Source: UBA966 sp046350355
GTDB lineage: Bacteria > Planctomycetota > Phycisphaerae > Phycisphaerales > SM1A02
Direction of reading: 5' to 3'
DNA length: 64,000 nt
Assembly: GCA_046350355.1 (NCBI GenBank)
Contig: JAXMAN010000001.1
Span: forward strand, 1,240,001 to 1,304,000
Shown: positions 27,267 to 35,557 of the stretch, piece after piece
How positions within the stretch are numbered: the stretch's first letter is position 1
Layout: each line of letters starts with the position of its first letter
Notes under the pieces: model-generated
Told to the model about the DNA's origin: nothing
Seen by the model: only the letters and a program-made list of their open reading frames with translations
Database searches by the model: none
Translations under genes and position numbers: made by a program

Positions 27267-28501
27267 AGGTCCGCGAGCTCACGGTCACGAACTTTCGCGG
27301 GTTTGCCGGGGAACGGCGCTTTCAGTTGTCCGAGCGCTTCACTGTGATCGCCGGCATCAATGGGCGTGGGAAGAGTTCGCTGCTCGATGGTCTCGCGCTC
27401 CTTCTTGCGCGTCTACTTCGCGCACTCTCGCTGAGTGCGGGCCGTGGGCGGACGATTTCGGCGATTGACGTTCACGCGGGCCAGGCGGAAGCAGCCCTCG
27501 CAATGCAGGTGTCCTGCGCGGGTATCCCGGTGAAGTACGACGTTGCCTTCAGCCCTACCTCGCAGCGAGTGCGAGCGCGCGGCCTGGCCAGCGCGGTGCG
27601 TGAGCAGATTCGAAAGAACTACGGTGACCCGACGCGGGAAGACGATCAAGCCCCGGTGGCCGTCTACTTTACCACCGATCGGGCAGGCTACCGACTGCCT
27701 CGAACGCTTCCGGCGGACCTGCCAACAGGGCAGCGCCTCGCCCATCACGGCGCGCTGTCCAACCGCATGGTCGACTACCGCGACTTCATGGCTCGCTACC
27801 GGCTGTGGGTCCGGCATCAGAGTGCGGAGCTGGCTGCGTTCAACCGAGTGCTGAGCAAGTTCCTCGACGGGTTCACCGAAGTGGCGGTCGAGGAGGGTCC
27901 GCTGCGGCTGACGGTGAAAAAGGCTGATGCGCGTTTCTCACTGCAGCAGCTCTCTGACGGCGAACGCGCCTTCATCGCGCTGCTCGGCGACCTCGTGCGC
28001 CGCCTCGCCCTGGCCAACCCGGAGCTGGAAGACCCTCTCTTGGGGCATGGCGTCGTTCTCATTGACGAGTTGGAGCTGCATCTCCACCCACGCTGGCAGC
28101 GAGAGGTCGTGGAGAAGCTGCGCAACAGCTTTCCGAACATCCAGTTTATCGCGACGACGCACTCGCCGTTCATCATTCAGTCGCTTCGACCGGGGGAGTT
28201 GATTACACTCGATCCTGAGGAGTTCGGCGAGTACGCGAACCGCAGCGTCGAGGACATCGCCGAGCACGTTATGGGAGTTAGAGTGCCGCAGAAGAGCGAG
28301 CGCTATCTCGAGATGATGAAGGTAGCCGAGGAGTACTACCGGCTCGTGCAGCGACCGGGCTCGTCGGCCAAGACAATTGGGGAAGTGGAGGACCGGCTCA
28401 ATGCGCTGTCGGTACGATTCAGCGACGACCCCGCCTTCATGGCCCTCCTGAAGTTCGAATATGAGGCGAAGAAGGCGGAGGCGGACAATGAGGCCAGTTG
28501 A
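27263..28501 (+). CDS. ptuA: PtuA-like AAA ATPase of a Septu-type defence pair
   Basis: 412 aa, overlapping hsdS by four bases. It is an ABC/RecF-type ATPase: KVRELTVTNFRGF at the start, Walker A GINGRGKSS (Lys 37), signature-like LSDGERAFIALLGDL, Walker B VVLIDELELHLHP (Asp/Glu about 268-269), and the switch segment IATTHSPF. The Walker B with HLHP is the OLD/PtuA form. The adjacent HNH gene of the TIGR02646 type makes a Septu (PtuA-PtuB) pair the best reading. In studied Septu systems the ATPase complex holds the nuclease in check until phage infection. Here it sits inside a type I restriction operon. A generic DUF-type RecF ATPase remains possible. Confidence 0.82.
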   Translation: MKVRELTVTNFRGFAGERRFQLSERFTVIAGINGRGKSSLLDGLALLLARLLRALSLSAGRGRTISAIDVHAGQAEAALAMQVSCAGIPVKYDVAFSPTSQRVRARGLASAVREQIRKNYGDPTREDDQAPVAVYFTTDRAGYRLPRTLPADLPTGQRLAHHGALSNRMVDYRDFMARYRLWVRHQSAELAAFNRVLSKFLDGFTEVAVEEGPLRLTVKKADARFSLQQLSDGERAFIALLGDLVRRLALANPELEDPLLGHGVVLIDELELHLHPRWQREVVEKLRNSFPNIQFIATTHSPFIIQSLRPGELITLDPEEFGEYANRSVEDIAEHVMGVRVPQKSERYLEMMKVAEEYYRLVQRPGSSAKTIGEVEDRLNALSVRFSDDPAFMALLKFEYEAKKAEADNEAS

Positions 28502-29171
28502 GAGGGGAGCGTCGCCCAAGCAGTCTTACCCCAGCTATGGCGACGCCGCTGAGGATCTTGAGGCACGCCTGGGCCGCTATTGCAGCTACTGCGAGCGTCG
28601 CTTGGAGACGCACCTGGCCGTCGAGCACATCCGCCCGAAGTCGTCGTCGCCAGCGCTGGCAGTTGCGTGGCAGAATTTCCTAGTAGCTTGCGTCAATTGC
28701 AACTCCTGCAAGGGCGACACCCCGATTCTTCTAACGGACTATCTCTGGCCGGACGTAGACAACACACTTCGCGCCTTTAGGCATGCTCCGGGGGGTACGG
28801 TCGACATTGACACATCGATTCCTGCGCCTCTCCAAACACGGGCGAACGCCTTGCGCGTGCTTGTAGGCCTGGACCGCGTGCCGGCGACACCGACACCGCC
28901 TTCGGCGAGCGATTTGCGATGGGAGCGCCGCCGTGAGACTTGGCTCAAAGCCAGTCGAGCGAGAGGTCGTCTCGCGACTGCCGACTCGACTAGCCTCCGC
29001 GAACAGATTGCAGAGACAGCTCAAGAGTCCGGCATGTTCTCGATCTGGTGGGAAGCTTTTGCTGGCGACACGGACATGCGTCGACGGTTGCGTCAGGCCT
29101 TCTTGGGAACTTGCCCAAATAGCTTCGACGCGAACGAGAATCTCCAGGCGCGCCCCGGAGGGCAGCTGTGA
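28488..29171 (+). CDS. ptuB: PtuB-like HNH endonuclease (TIGR02646-like)
   Basis: 227 aa from ATG 28488, overlapping the ATPase gene by 14 bases. The opening MRPVERGASPK and the zinc/HNH core are typical of the retron/Septu HNH family: GRYCSYCERRL (Cys 32 and 35), VEHIRPKS (His 47, the general base of the HNH motif), and NFLVACVNCNSCKG (Asn 63, Cys 71 and 74). The remaining 150 residues are helical and resemble the family's C-terminal part. It is the predicted DNA-cutting effector of the Septu pair. Its stop overlaps the next GTG. No retron reverse transcriptase or msr-msd region is visible near it. Confidence 0.85.
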   Translation: MRPVERGASPKQSYPSYGDAAEDLEARLGRYCSYCERRLETHLAVEHIRPKSSSPALAVAWQNFLVACVNCNSCKGDTPILLTDYLWPDVDNTLRAFRHAPGGTVDIDTSIPAPLQTRANALRVLVGLDRVPATPTPPSASDLRWERRRETWLKASRARGRLATADSTSLREQIAETAQESGMFSIWWEAFAGDTDMRRRLRQAFLGTCPNSFDANENLQARPGGQL

Positions 29172-29341
29172 CCAGCCAGACCCTGCGGGAAGGCGAGCTG
29201 ATGCTCTACCGCAAGCTCCTTGCCGAGGACCAGTACGACGAGTTCCGAGTTCGCCAGGACCGCGAGTTCTAGAGCGACTTCGAGGCTGAGATGAAGCGCA
29301 TCGAGTCGAAACGCCCCAAGAGGAGGAAGGAGGAGCCGTGA
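29168..29341 (+). pseudogene. Small 57-codon gene broken by an in-frame TAG between ptuB and hsdR
   Basis: A GTG overlaps the ptuB stop (GTGA). The frame reads 34 residues (with LREGELMLYRKLLAEDQYD and RVRQDREF) to a TAG at 29270-29272. It then continues without other stops for 22 more codons, giving SDFEAEMKRIESKRPKRRK, to a TGA at 29339-29341 that overlaps the hsdR GTG. The four-base overlaps at both ends and the charged, helical, continuous character imply that an intact protein of about 57 residues once existed here. A single GAG-to-TAG change would explain the break. Alternatives are a genuine 34-residue product, stop readthrough, or a sequencing error. I do not recognise a family. Confidence 0.6.
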
Positions 29342-32300
29342 CGAGCACCCCCCGACACTCCGAGGCCGCGTTCGAAACCGTCATCGAGCATCACCTTCTC
29401 GGGCATGGATACGTCGCGGTCTCGCGCGATGGCTTCGACCGTGAGCGTGCCATCTTCCCGTCCGTGGTCCTCGATTTCATCAAGGACACCCAGCCCAAGG
29501 AGTGGGCGAAGCTCGAAGCCCTGCACGGACCCAAAACGGGCGAGCAGATCCTCACCGACCTCTGCAAGTGGATGGACGCGAACGGCTCGCTCGCGACGCT
29601 GCGCCACGGTTTCAAGTGCTACGGGCGCACGCTCTTCGTCGCCTACTTCAAGGCCGCGCACGAGCTGAACCCGGAGCTCGAGGAACGCTACGCCAAGACC
29701 CGCGTCGGCCTGACCCGCCAGCTGCACTACTCGACGCGCTCCGAGAAGTCGCTCGACGTCACGCTCAGCGTGAACGGCATCCCCATCGCGACGCTCGAGC
29801 TGAAGAACGCGATGACCGGTCAGACCGTCGAGCATGCGCGGCGGCAGTACAAGCAGGACCGCGACCCGCGCGAGACCATCTTCGAGTTCAAGAAGCGGAC
29901 GCTCGTGCACTTCGCCGTCGACACCGACACGGTGCTCATGACGACGCGCCTCGCGGGTAGCGCCACCCACTTCCTGCCCTTCAACAAGGGCGACGGAGGC
30001 GGGGCGGGTAACCCTGCCGATCCGCTGGGCCGGAGTTACCGCACCGCCTACCTTTGGGAAGAGGTGCTCGCCCGCGAGAGCTTGCTCGACCTGCTCGCGC
30101 GCTTCCTCCACCTGCAGGTCGACGAGAAGCGCGACGACCAGGGTCGCAAGGTGAAGACGGAGCAGATGGTCTTTCCTCGCTACCACCAGCTCCAGGCAGT
30201 GCGATTCCTCGTGGCGTCTGCCCGGGCGGAAGGCCCGGGGCACAACTACCTCGTCGAGCACTCGGCTGGCAGCGGCAAGAGCAACACCATTGCTTGGCTC
30301 ACCCACCGGCTCGCGTCGCTGCACGACGAAGGCAACCGACGCATTTTCGACAGCGTCATCGTCGTCACCGATCGCGTGGTGCTCGACCAGCAGCTTCAGG
30401 ACAACATCTACCAGTTCGAGCACAAGCGCGGCGTCGTGCAGAAGATCGACGAGAGCTCTCGCCAGCTCGCCGAGGCGCTCGAGGGCGGCGTGCCGATCAT
30501 CATCACAACGCTGCAGAAGTTCCCCTTCGTCTCCCGTCAGCTCCTCAAGATGGCGGAGGAGCGCGGCGAGAGTGGCGCAGGGACGCTGCAGACCCGGCGC
30601 TGCGCGGTCGTCATCGACGAAGCGCACAGCTCCCAGGGCGGCGAGACCGCGACGGACCTGAAAGAGGTGCTTGGCGGCGAGGCGCTCCGTGAGCAGGCTC
30701 AGAAGCGGGCCGCCGAAGAGGGGCGAGAAGATCTCGAAGAGCTGTTCCGGAGCATGGCAAAGCGCGGTCGGCAGGCGAACCTGAGCTTCTTCGCCTTCAC
30801 GGCCACCCCGAAGCACAAGACGCTCGCGGTGTTCGGGCGCAGCGGCACGCCCGCGCACCGCTACACGATGCGCCAGGCGATCGAGGAGGGCTTCATCCTC
30901 GACGTGCTCAGGAGCTACACGACGTACGCGACCTACTTCCGGCTCCTGAAGTCATGCGAGGACGATCCAAACGTCGAGCGCAAGAAGGCGGCTCGCGCGC
31001 TGGCCCGCTTCCTCAGGCTCCATCCGCACAACATCGCCCAGAAGACCGAGGTGATGGTCGAGCACTTCCACGCCGTCACCCGCCATAAGATCGGCGGGCG
31101 CGCGAAGGCGATGGTGGTGACCGGCTCCCGCCTCGAAGCGGTTCGCTACAAGCAGAGCTTCGACAAGTACATCAAGGATAAGGGCTACCCGATCAAGTCG
31201 CTTGTCGCATTCTCCGGCGCCGTCCAGGACGATCGAGTTCCTGGGGTCTCATACACGGAGGAGGCGATGAATGACGGGCTCCGCCAAACGGAGCTGCCAG
31301 AACGCTTCGCCTCGCCGGACTATCAGGTTTTGTTGGTCGCTGAGAAGTACCAGACCGGCTTCGATCAGCCGCTCCTCCACACGATGTATGTCGACAAGCG
31401 GCTCGCGGGAATTCAGGCGGTGCAGACGCTCTCTCGCCTGAATCGCATCCATCCGCTTAAGGAGGACACCTTTGTCCTCGACTTTGTCAACGAGCGCGAT
31501 GAGATCCGCGAGGCATTCAAGACTTACTACGAGGGCGCGGAGATCGGCGCTGAGGTTGATCCGGCGCGGCTTTACGCGATCAAGGGGGAACTCGACGCGG
31601 AGGGGATCTATCTTGCCGACGAGGTCTCGCGTTTCTGCGACGTGTACTTCAAGCCCAAGCAGAAGCAGAGCCTGCTCGACCACCAATCGATGAACGCCGC
31701 GCTTGATCCGGCAGTATCCCGGTTTCGGTCACGAGCTGAGGAGCGCCGTGAGGAAGCGGAGCTGTGGCGCGGGAAGCTCCAAGCATTTCAGAACCTGTAT
31801 GGATTTCTGAGTCAGGTCATTCCCTACCAAGACTCGGATCTTGAGCGGCAGTATGTCTTCGTTCGTCACCTCTTGGCCAAACTCCCGCATCGCACGAGCG
31901 GCGCGGCCTATCAGTTCGACGACGAGGTCAAGCTCGAGTACTACCGGCTCCAAAAGATCAGCGAGGGATCCATCGCGCTGAATGACGGGGATGCTCGGAA
32001 ACTGGATGGCCCGTCCGAGGTCGGCAGCGGGGCAGTCCGTGAACATCCGGTCCCTCTTTCGCAGTTGATCGATGTCGTGAACGAGCGGTTCGGGACGGAC
32101 TTCAATCAGGCCGACCAGCTCTTCTTCGATCAAGTCGTCGAAGCGGCGATGAGCGACGACGAGTTGCGCCAGGTGGCCGTCGTCAATTCGGGAGACAAGT
32201 TCGCACTCTTGTTCCGGAATGTCCTTGAACGGCTGTTCGCGGAGCGCATGGATCAGAACGAGGAGATCTTCGTTCGCTTCATGAATGACGCTCCGTTCCA

Positions 32301-32892
32301 GAAGCTTGTGACCGGTTGGATGGCGGACGAGGCATATCGCCGGTTTCGGGTGCAGGATCCGAATGCCGCACCCAGCAGCGGACGCGGACTGCCCCAGTCG
32401 ATCCGCTTGGTTCAGGGGAACCCGCAGGATCGTTATCGCAGCTGCGTTCCGCTGGTGCCGCTGCGTGCGGCGGCAGGCGTCTTTGGAGAGAATCAACGGA
32501 TCGAAGAGGATGCGCTTGAGTGGGTCACGGTTGACTCGCGTCGCCCGATTCGTCCCGGCATGTTCGTTGCCCAGGTGGTCGGGCACTCGATGGAGCCGCT
32601 CATCCCGAGCGAATCCTGGTGCCTCTTCCAGGCGCCTGTCGAAGGCTCGCGATCGGGACGAGTGCTTCTGGTGGAGCTTCGCGACTCTCTGGATCCGGAG
32701 TCTGGGCAGCGTTACACGGTCAAGCGGTTTGAGAGCGAAAAGTGCACCGCGGAGGATGATTGGCAGCATGAGCGCATCGCGCTGCGGCCAATCAACCCCG
32801 CGTTTGAACCCCTCGTCTTCACCGACGACGAAGACCACGCCCTCCGGGTGATCGCCGAGTTCGTCGAGGTGCTCGGCCCACCAACAGCGTGA
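29338..32892 (+). CDS. hsdR: Type I restriction subunit fused to a C-terminal LexA/S24-type domain
   Basis: 1184 aa from GTG 29338. The N-terminal nuclease is of the PD-(D/E)xK type (Asp 140, then ELK with Glu 154 and Lys 156). The SF2 motor has Walker A SAGSGKS (Lys 314), DEAH box at 427-430, FTATP, EKYQTGFDQP and QTLSRLNRI. Residues of about 730-1020 are the helical HsdR region. From about 1035 a separate S24 domain follows: PLVPLRAAAGVFGEN with a candidate Ala1046-Gly1047 cleavage bond, VVGHSMEPLIP with Ser 1084, and YTVKRFESEK with Lys 1129, closing with ALRVIAEFVEVL. The order and spacing match LexA. HsdR translocates and cuts unmodified DNA; the added domain suggests proteolytic control, which is inference. 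Confidence 0.93.
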   Translation: MTSTPRHSEAAFETVIEHHLLGHGYVAVSRDGFDRERAIFPSVVLDFIKDTQPKEWAKLEALHGPKTGEQILTDLCKWMDANGSLATLRHGFKCYGRTLFVAYFKAAHELNPELEERYAKTRVGLTRQLHYSTRSEKSLDVTLSVNGIPIATLELKNAMTGQTVEHARRQYKQDRDPRETIFEFKKRTLVHFAVDTDTVLMTTRLAGSATHFLPFNKGDGGGAGNPADPLGRSYRTAYLWEEVLARESLLDLLARFLHLQVDEKRDDQGRKVKTEQMVFPRYHQLQAVRFLVASARAEGPGHNYLVEHSAGSGKSNTIAWLTHRLASLHDEGNRRIFDSVIVVTDRVVLDQQLQDNIYQFEHKRGVVQKIDESSRQLAEALEGGVPIIITTLQKFPFVSRQLLKMAEERGESGAGTLQTRRCAVVIDEAHSSQGGETATDLKEVLGGEALREQAQKRAAEEGREDLEELFRSMAKRGRQANLSFFAFTATPKHKTLAVFGRSGTPAHRYTMRQAIEEGFILDVLRSYTTYATYFRLLKSCEDDPNVERKKAARALARFLRLHPHNIAQKTEVMVEHFHAVTRHKIGGRAKAMVVTGSRLEAVRYKQSFDKYIKDKGYPIKSLVAFSGAVQDDRVPGVSYTEEAMNDGLRQTELPERFASPDYQVLLVAEKYQTGFDQPLLHTMYVDKRLAGIQAVQTLSRLNRIHPLKEDTFVLDFVNERDEIREAFKTYYEGAEIGAEVDPARLYAIKGELDAEGIYLADEVSRFCDVYFKPKQKQSLLDHQSMNAALDPAVSRFRSRAEERREEAELWRGKLQAFQNLYGFLSQVIPYQDSDLERQYVFVRHLLAKLPHRTSGAAYQFDDEVKLEYYRLQKISEGSIALNDGDARKLDGPSEVGSGAVREHPVPLSQLIDVVNERFGTDFNQADQLFFDQVVEAAMSDDELRQVAVVNSGDKFALLFRNVLERLFAERMDQNEEIFVRFMNDAPFQKLVTGWMADEAYRRFRVQDPNAAPSSGRGLPQSIRLVQGNPQDRYRSCVPLVPLRAAAGVFGENQRIEEDALEWVTVDSRRPIRPGMFVAQVVGHSMEPLIPSESWCLFQAPVEGSRSGRVLLVELRDSLDPESGQRYTVKRFESEKCTAEDDWQHERIALRPINPAFEPLVFTDDEDHALRVIAEFVEVLGPPTA

Positions 32893-32898
32893 CTCCGG

Positions 32899-34593
32899 CT
32901 AGCTCCCCGCCCCCGCCGCACGCTCCCCATCCTCATGCGCCGCGGCGATCGCGCCGGGTTCGTGGCGCTTGAAGCCAGGGATTTCGCTGCCTGGCAGCGG
33001 CTGCGCGACGAACCAGCCCTGCGCGCCGTCCCAGCCGCGGTCGACGAGGTAGCTCCACTGCGCCGCGGACTCGACGCCCACCGCGGTGCACTGCAGGCCC
33101 AGGCTGCGCGCGTGGCGCAGCGCGATCTCCATCGTGGCGCGGTCCTCGCAGGAGCCGGGCAGGCGCGAGACGATGCTGTGGTCGACCTTCATCTCGTCCA
33201 GCGGGAAGCGGCGCAGCAGGTTGAGGCTCTCGATGCCGGTGCCGAAGTCGTCCAGCGCGACGCGCACGCCGCAGACGCGCACCGCCTCGAGCTGGTCGCG
33301 CAGGTCCGCGGGCGCCTCGCGCAGCGCGGATTCCTGCACCTCGATCATGAGCATGCGGCCGGGGATGCCCGACTCGCGCAGCGCCAGGCGCACCTCGTCC
33401 ACGAGGTCGCCGCGGCGGAACTGCGTCGGCGCGACATTCACCGCGACGGGGATCTCCAGCCCGGCGTTCCACCACTGCGCGCACTGGCGGCACGCCTCGC
33501 GCAGGCCCCAGCCGCCGATCTCGTCCAGCAGGCCCGCCTCCTGCGCGACCTCCAGCAGCGTCTTGGCGGGCACCTGCTCGCCGGTGGAGGGGAGCGTCCA
33601 GCGGATGAGCGACTCGACGCCCAGCAGCTCGCCGGTGGCGACGCAGACGCGCGGCTGGTAGAGCAGGCGGAAGCCGCCTCCCTCGAGCGCGTGCTGCAGG
33701 AGCGTCGCGAGCTGCACATGGTCGAGCGAGCGCGTCGCCTCGTCGGCGTCGTAGACCTGCACGCGCGGATGGCCGGCGCGGCGCGCGCCCTGCATCGCGT
33801 AGCGGCAGCGCTGGATGAGGACGGTGGCGGTGGGCGTCTCCTCGCCGGGAGCGATGGTGACGATGCCCGCGGCCGCGCGCAGGCGCATGTCGCGCCCGGC
33901 GACGATCGCGGGCGCCTGGCCCGTGCCGCAGAACGCCGAGAGGAGCGCGCGCTGGTGCGGCGTGTGCGGGGGAAGGACCACGAGCGCCTCGCTGTGGGGG
34001 GCGTCGAAGACAGGGGCGCCGCTGGGCGCGAGCGCGCGCAGGCGGGCGCGCCAGAGTTCCTCGAGCTGGCGCAGCGCGGGCGCGCCGGCGGTGGCGGCGA
34101 CGGCGGCGGCGTCCTCGAGCCCCAGCAGCACGACGGTGGTCGGGCGCGGCGCGGCCTGGATGCACGCGTCGATCGCCTCGCCGGAGGCGATCTCCGGCCG
34201 CGTGGCGACCATCTGCGTCTCCAGACGGCGGCGGCGCGCGTCGACGGCCTGGACGAGGTCGGCGGTCTCGACGGGCAGCGCGAGCGCGTCGTCCGCGCCC
34301 GCCTGGATCGCCGCGCGCACGGCCGCGGCGGTCAGCTCGCCCTCGGGCAGCAGCGCGACGATGCCGGCATGCCGCGCGGAGGGCTCGGCGCGCGCTTCGG
34401 CGACGACGGCCTCCAGCGGGAATCCCGGCATCTGCGCGCGGCAGACGATGACCGTGGGACGGCACTCGCGCAGGAGCGCGCGTGCGCCCGGCGCGTCGCC
34501 GGCGGAGCGCACCTCCAGACGCGCCTGTCGGAGCGCCAGCGCCAGCCGGTCCCGGTTGAGGGGATCGTGCTCGATGAGCAGGACGCGGGTCAT
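32899..34593 (-). CDS. Degenerate receiver plus EAL-domain protein
   Basis: 564 aa from ATG 34593. Residues 1-125 have the receiver fold (VLLIEHDPLNRDRLALAL), but the position of the phosphorylated Asp reads VIVCRAQMPG, so an Arg stands where Asp is expected. The middle (about 140-300) has the size of a GGDEF domain but no GGDEF motif. Residues of about 310-550 are an EAL domain: GVESLIRW replaces the EAL signature, with PVAVNVAPTQF, MIEVQESAL and VALDDFGTGIESL following. EAL domains hydrolyse cyclic di-GMP. Here the ExLxR Glu and the DDFGTG Asp pair are kept, so activity is possible. The stop is only 6 bases from the hsdR stop, in convergent orientation. Confidence 0.85.
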   Translation of the reverse strand: MTRVLLIEHDPLNRDRLALALRQARLEVRSAGDAPGARALLRECRPTVIVCRAQMPGFPLEAVVAEARAEPSARHAGIVALLPEGELTAAAVRAAIQAGADDALALPVETADLVQAVDARRRRLETQMVATRPEIASGEAIDACIQAAPRPTTVVLLGLEDAAAVAATAGAPALRQLEELWRARLRALAPSGAPVFDAPHSEALVVLPPHTPHQRALLSAFCGTGQAPAIVAGRDMRLRAAAGIVTIAPGEETPTATVLIQRCRYAMQGARRAGHPRVQVYDADEATRSLDHVQLATLLQHALEGGGFRLLYQPRVCVATGELLGVESLIRWTLPSTGEQVPAKTLLEVAQEAGLLDEIGGWGLREACRQCAQWWNAGLEIPVAVNVAPTQFRRGDLVDEVRLALRESGIPGRMLMIEVQESALREAPADLRDQLEAVRVCGVRVALDDFGTGIESLNLLRRFPLDEMKVDHSIVSRLPGSCEDRATMEIALRHARSLGLQCTAVGVESAAQWSYLVDRGWDGAQGWFVAQPLPGSEIPGFKRHEPGAIAAAHEDGERAAGAGS

Positions 34594-34631
34594 CGACGGG
34601 ACTATCGACCCGCCCGGGGGGTGGCTGAAGC

Positions 34632-35480
34632 TCAGCCCCTGAGCCAGTCCAAAATCGGCGGAATCGCCATGCCCAGCGCGCTGGCGGGCAGCCATAGGAT
34701 GAGCACCCAGTGGATCACTGGTGCCGGCAGGCGCTTGTGCATGCTGGCGCCCAGGCTGCCTCCCAGCAGCGCGCCGGGGACCAGGGCGAGGGCGATCCAG
34801 GCCGCGCCGAGCAGGGGCGCGGTGCCCCCGGGCTGCGCGGGGGCGCTCCAGGCGAGCGTCGCGCCTTTGGTGATCGCGCCGACCGCGGAGAGGGGGACCA
34901 TCGCGCAGACGCTGGTGGCGGCCGCCTCGCGCACCGGAAGGCGCGCCCAGGTGCGCAGGAGCGGGACCGCCACGACGCCGCCGCCGACGCCCAGCAGGCC
35001 GCTGATGAAGCCCATCGCCGCGCCGATGGCGCCCGCCTGGCGCGGGGCGAGGGTGGGGGGCGTGGGTGTGGTGGATGCGCCTGGCGCGCCCGCCCCCGCC
35101 GCGTCCGGCCGCGTGAGCGCGCCGTGCAGCTCGCGCGCGGCGACGACCAGCAGGAAGAGCGCGAAGAGCAGCCGGAATGGCGTCGCCGTCACGACGACGC
35201 TCACCGCGACGCCGCCGAGCACCGCGACGAGCGCCCACGGCGTGATCCGGCGCGCGAGCGTCCAGTCGACCGCGCCCATCGCGTGGTAGCGGCGCAGCGC
35301 CGAGAGCGCGACGGCGACGTTGGAGACCATCGCCGCGGCCTGGAGCTGCTGCTTGTCCGGCGCCAGGAGCATCGTGGCCAGCGGGATGACCACCGTGCTG
35401 CCGCCCAGGCCCAGCATGCTGCCGAGCATGCCGCCGGCGCAGCCGATGGCGAGGTATTCCGCGACCGCCGCGAGCTCCAT
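34632..35480 (-). CDS. TauE/SafE-family membrane permease
   Basis: 282 aa from ATG 35480; an upstream ATG at 35555 would add a charged, poorly hydrophobic leader and nearly reach the divergent comM start. Several transmembrane segments are visible. They include IGCAGGMLGSMLGLGGSTVV and the internal repeat of the same signature, MGFISGLLGVGGGVVAVPLL, the two-fold repeat typical of the family. A hydrophilic Pro/Ala loop (about 145-165) joins the halves. The family exports sulfite, organosulfonates or related anions; the substrate here cannot be assigned. It lies 38 bases after the EAL gene start, but its stop precedes that gene on the same strand, so the two may form an operon. Confidence 0.85.
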   Translation of the reverse strand: MELAAVAEYLAIGCAGGMLGSMLGLGGSTVVIPLATMLLAPDKQQLQAAAMVSNVAVALSALRRYHAMGAVDWTLARRITPWALVAVLGGVAVSVVVTATPFRLLFALFLLVVAARELHGALTRPDAAGAGAPGASTTPTPPTLAPRQAGAIGAAMGFISGLLGVGGGVVAVPLLRTWARLPVREAAATSVCAMVPLSAVGAITKGATLAWSAPAQPGGTAPLLGAAWIALALVPGALLGGSLGASMHKRLPAPVIHWVLILWLPASALGMAIPPILDWLRG

Positions 35481-35557
35481 CGGCGCAAGGTAGTGGCTGC
35501 GCCGGAAAAAGGGCGGCGTCCGGCGGAAGCGGCGCGCGGCGCGTCCATCATGCACGC

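Noticed and set aside
27000..29400. A retron (reverse transcriptase plus msr-msd) linked to the Septu-like pair
   Set aside because: The HNH family is shared with retrons, but no reverse transcriptase motif (YADD/xxDD) or inverted-repeat RNA is found near it.
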